This document shows, one piece after another, positions 14,431 to 15,357 of a DNA stretch of 15,357 bases. Each line of letters begins with the position of its first letter. Within the stretch, counting starts at the first letter, position 1. Made by a program: the position numbers and the translations under genes. The notes beneath the pieces were generated by a model. The model searched no databases. It saw only the letters and a program-made list of their open reading frames with translations, and had not been told where the DNA came from. Source of the stretch: DATIKM01 sp035477595 (GTDB taxonomy: Bacteria; Armatimonadota; Chthonomonadetes; Chthonomonadales; CAJBBX01); the NCBI GenBank assembly GCA_035477595.1, contig DATIKM010000078.1, positions 1-15,357 of the forward strand. Direction: 5' to 3'.

Positions 14431-14730
14431 CTACAGGGGCTCCGTGCGCTCGACGATGTAGCGCTTCACGTCCGGCGGCCCCGCGGCGAGGCGGCCAATC
14501 GCGCTCAGGAAGGCCTGCGTGTGCGGCTGCTGCAGGTGAGCCGCCAGCGCCTCGGGACCGGTCCACTCCTCGAACACGTGGAACCGGCACGGGTCCGCCA
14601 AGTCCGCGTAGAAGTCGTAAGCGATGCAGCCGTCCTCGCCTCTGGTCGCCGCGACGACTGCGGCCGCCGCGCGCACCGCTTGCTCGCGCGCCTCCGGCCG
14701 GATGGGCACGGTGCCCGCCACCACGATCAT
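14431..14730 (-). CDS. Antibiotic-biosynthesis-monooxygenase (ABM) fold protein
   Basis: The 99-residue protein matches the small dimeric alpha/beta-barrel ABM family by length and pattern. It has MIVVAGTVPIRPEA at the start, GCIAYDFYADLADP (34-47), then FHVFEEWTGPEALAAHLQQPH (50-70), with Trp56 and the His65/His70 pair typical of YgiN-like members. Family members include quinone monooxygenases that use no cofactor, and many have no known substrate. The ATG at 14730 has GGGAGG 7 nt upstream (14738-14743). An Asn equivalent to Asn7 of the haem-degrading IsdG branch is not present, so haem degradation is not supported despite the haem operon nearby. It is the first gene of a leftward pair with the dehydrogenase, suggesting joint work on a small phenolic, quinone or aldehyde substrate (inference). 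Confidence 0.85.
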   Translation of the reverse strand: MIVVAGTVPIRPEAREQAVRAAAAVVAATRGEDGCIAYDFYADLADPCRFHVFEEWTGPEALAAHLQQPHTQAFLSAIGRLAAGPPDVKRYIVERTEPL

Positions 14731-14746
14731 CTCTCTACCTCCCTTT

Positions 14747-14768
14747 GTGCGCGCCCTGCGACGCGCAC
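14747..14768. promoter_or_regulatory. Inverted repeat upstream of the monooxygenase gene
   Basis: GTGCGCG (14747-14753) and CGCGCAC (14762-14768) form a perfect 7-bp inverted repeat with an 8-bp spacer, immediately upstream of the SD of the leftward gene. It could be an operator or a 5'-leader hairpin. No regulator gene is next to it to decide. Confidence 0.4.
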
Positions 14769-14771
14769 CCC

Positions 14772-14816
14772 CCCACTTCCGGCTGCGCCCGCGGGAGTCC
14801 TCCCGATTTCGGCTGC
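14772..14816. repeat. Two imperfect 15-bp direct repeats, 30 bp apart
   Basis: CCCACTTCCGGCTGC (14772-14786) and CCCGATTTCGGCTGC (14802-14816) agree at 12 of 15 positions, and their starts are exactly 30 bp apart, about three helical turns. CGGGAG/CTCCCG (14792-14797 and 14800-14805) form a dyad between them. They lie upstream of the leftward monooxygenase gene and could be regulator sites. Confidence 0.4.
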
Positions 14817-15097
14817 CTGTGGAAGGCGTTGGTGTCCTGCCTCTCCGAGCGGCTCGGCATGCGGTGCGCTTGCCGGGCCCGATACAGCGCTGTCGAAGGA
14901 CGATGCCCCGGACCCTCGACGGTGACTGCGCGCCCCTGTGCTGCTGGCGAGGCTTGCGTCGCAATGAGGCTCCGCCGGCCCGTTATGGGGCCTGCGGAGG
15001 CGCTCCTCGGGCACTCGCCTCTGCGCCATTGGGCCCTCGCGGGCACAAACCGGTACTCCTGCGGGGGGCTTTGGGCCGCTCGCACGCGTGTTCGCTC
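14817..15097. other. Divergent intergenic region with several hairpins
   Basis: No convincing protein gene is seen. Open frames on the minus strand lack protein-like composition. Potential hairpins on the plus strand include CCGAG/CTCGG (14845-14857). A stronger one pairs CTCCGC, a mismatch and GGCCC (14970-14981) with GGGCC, a mismatch and GCGGAG (14988-14999) around a 6-nt loop. The density of inverted repeats would suit a structured RNA or long leader, but I recognise none: the hallmarks of RNase P RNA, 6S RNA, SRP RNA and the cobalamin riboswitch are absent. Confidence 0.3.
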
Positions 15098-15127
15098 TTG
15101 CCGGTGACACGGCGCCTGGGCGATAAT
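15098..15127 (+). promoter_or_regulatory. Sigma-70-type promoter of the exported protein gene
   Basis: TTGCCG (15098-15103) and GATAAT (15122-15127) are 18 bp apart, with the -10 element 48 nt before the ATG at 15176. The resulting leader of about 40 nt contains a small hairpin and the SD. Confidence 0.55.
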
Positions 15128-15149
15128 GCACGCGGTAGATCGGCTTACT

Positions 15150-15162
15150 GGCACTCGGTGCC
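15150..15162 (+). promoter_or_regulatory. Leader hairpin next to the ribosome binding site
   Basis: GGCAC (15150-15154) pairs with GTGCC (15158-15162) over a TCG loop. It ends 2 nt before the GGAGGGG Shine-Dalgarno sequence (15165-15171). It could modulate translation or stabilise the transcript 5' region. Confidence 0.35.
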
Positions 15163-15175
15163 GCGGAGGGGCAAT

Positions 15176-15357
15176 ATGCGGTCGATGCGTGGCGTGTGGT
15201 TTCTAGGGGTGGTTGTGGGTCTGGGCGTGTGGGCCGTCTCCCCAGCGGGTGCGTCTCGAACGTACTCGTTCACATCGGGTAACCACGCTGCGTCGGCCGC
15301 GTTCGCGATCGACGGCTCGCACCTCGTCATCACCCTGACGAACACCTCGACGGAAGA
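15176..15357 (+). CDS. Exported protein, N-terminal part (probable exosortase-type surface protein)
   Basis: The reading frame starts at ATG 15176, with GGAGG 6 nt upstream, and runs off the window after 60 complete codons. Residues 1 to about 25 are a typical signal peptide: basic start (MRSMRG), hydrophobic core (VWFLGVVVGLGVWAV) and a cleavage region near PAGAS. The mature part begins YSFTSGNHAASAAFAIDG and continues HLVITLTNTSTE. By eye this beginning (a beta-rich YxFTSGNHAASA followed by LxVTLTNTSxxD) resembles exosortase-dependent, PEP-CTERM-like surface proteins. The sorting signal itself would be at the missing C-terminus, so the assignment is not proven. It is divergent from the monooxygenase gene and has its own promoter. 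Confidence 0.7.
   Translation, partial: MRSMRGVWFLGVVVGLGVWAVSPAGASRTYSFTSGNHAASAAFAIDGSHLVITLTNTSTE

Noticed and set aside
14431..14730. ABM protein as an IsdG-type haem-degrading enzyme linked to the haem operon
   Set aside because: The Asn near residue 7 needed by IsdG-type enzymes is absent, and the HL..PH pattern is that of YgiN-like members.
14727..15154. Two overlapping minus-strand frames of 134 and 139 codons upstream of the ABM gene
   Set aside because: Both have low-complexity Arg/Ala/Gly/Ser composition, no domain and no SD. The ABM gene start is well defined by its own SD.
15149..15163. TGGCAC in the leader as a possible sigma-54 -24 element
   Set aside because: No GC/TTGC -12 element occurs at the required spacing, and the site lies too close to the start codon. 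The hairpin explanation fits better, and a sigma-70-like promoter is present upstream.
1..15357. CRISPR arrays, insertion sequences, transposases, integrases
   Set aside because: No regularly spaced repeats of CRISPR size, no transposase or integrase motifs and no terminal inverted repeats with target duplications were seen.

Overview
The window is a stretch of high-GC (by eye around 70 percent) bacterial DNA. It carries a near-complete haem biosynthesis operon, flanked on the left by a tmRNA gene and some small or damaged genes, and on the right by a two-gene oxidoreductase unit and the start of an exported protein. The C5-type haem genes, a ferrochelatase resembling the Gram-positive coproporphyrin type, a tmRNA tag ending in YALAA and an exported protein resembling exosortase (PEP-CTERM type) substrates would suit an Armatimonadota-like or related deep-branching bacterium. 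That assignment is an inference, not proven by the sequence.

Left part (1-3470). A J-domain protein gene reads leftwards (266-709). Downstream of it lie two pieces of a duplicated hydrophobic module, out of frame or cut off by a stop, which suggests its membrane C-terminus has decayed. Reading rightwards is ssrA (tmRNA, 1102-1455) with a near-consensus promoter and a perfect 13-bp terminator-like hairpin. It is followed by a GNAT acetyltransferase (1695-2252) and an exported alpha/beta hydrolase (2361-3347) interrupted by one in-frame TAG.

Haem operon (3471-13236). The order is hemA, a hemC-hemD fusion, hemB, a radical SAM/SPASM protein, hemL, hemE, hemY (cgoX-like) and hemH (cpfC-like). Neighbours overlap or nearly touch, except for a 66-nt gap before the radical SAM gene. 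Together they cover glutamyl-tRNA to uroporphyrinogen III, then coproporphyrinogen III, oxidation and iron insertion. No HemN or HemF and no HemQ is encoded here. With the Gram-positive-like ferrochelatase, this points to the coproporphyrin-dependent route. The radical SAM protein is then an attractive but unproven candidate for the final coprohaem decarboxylation, by analogy with AhbD.

Right part (13237-15357). A leftward pair encodes an antibiotic-biosynthesis-monooxygenase-fold protein (14431-14730) and a zinc-type medium-chain dehydrogenase (13313-14392). A 445-bp divergent intergenic region rich in inverted repeats follows. Then comes a sigma-70-like promoter and the 5' part of a signal-peptide-bearing surface protein (15176 to the window end).
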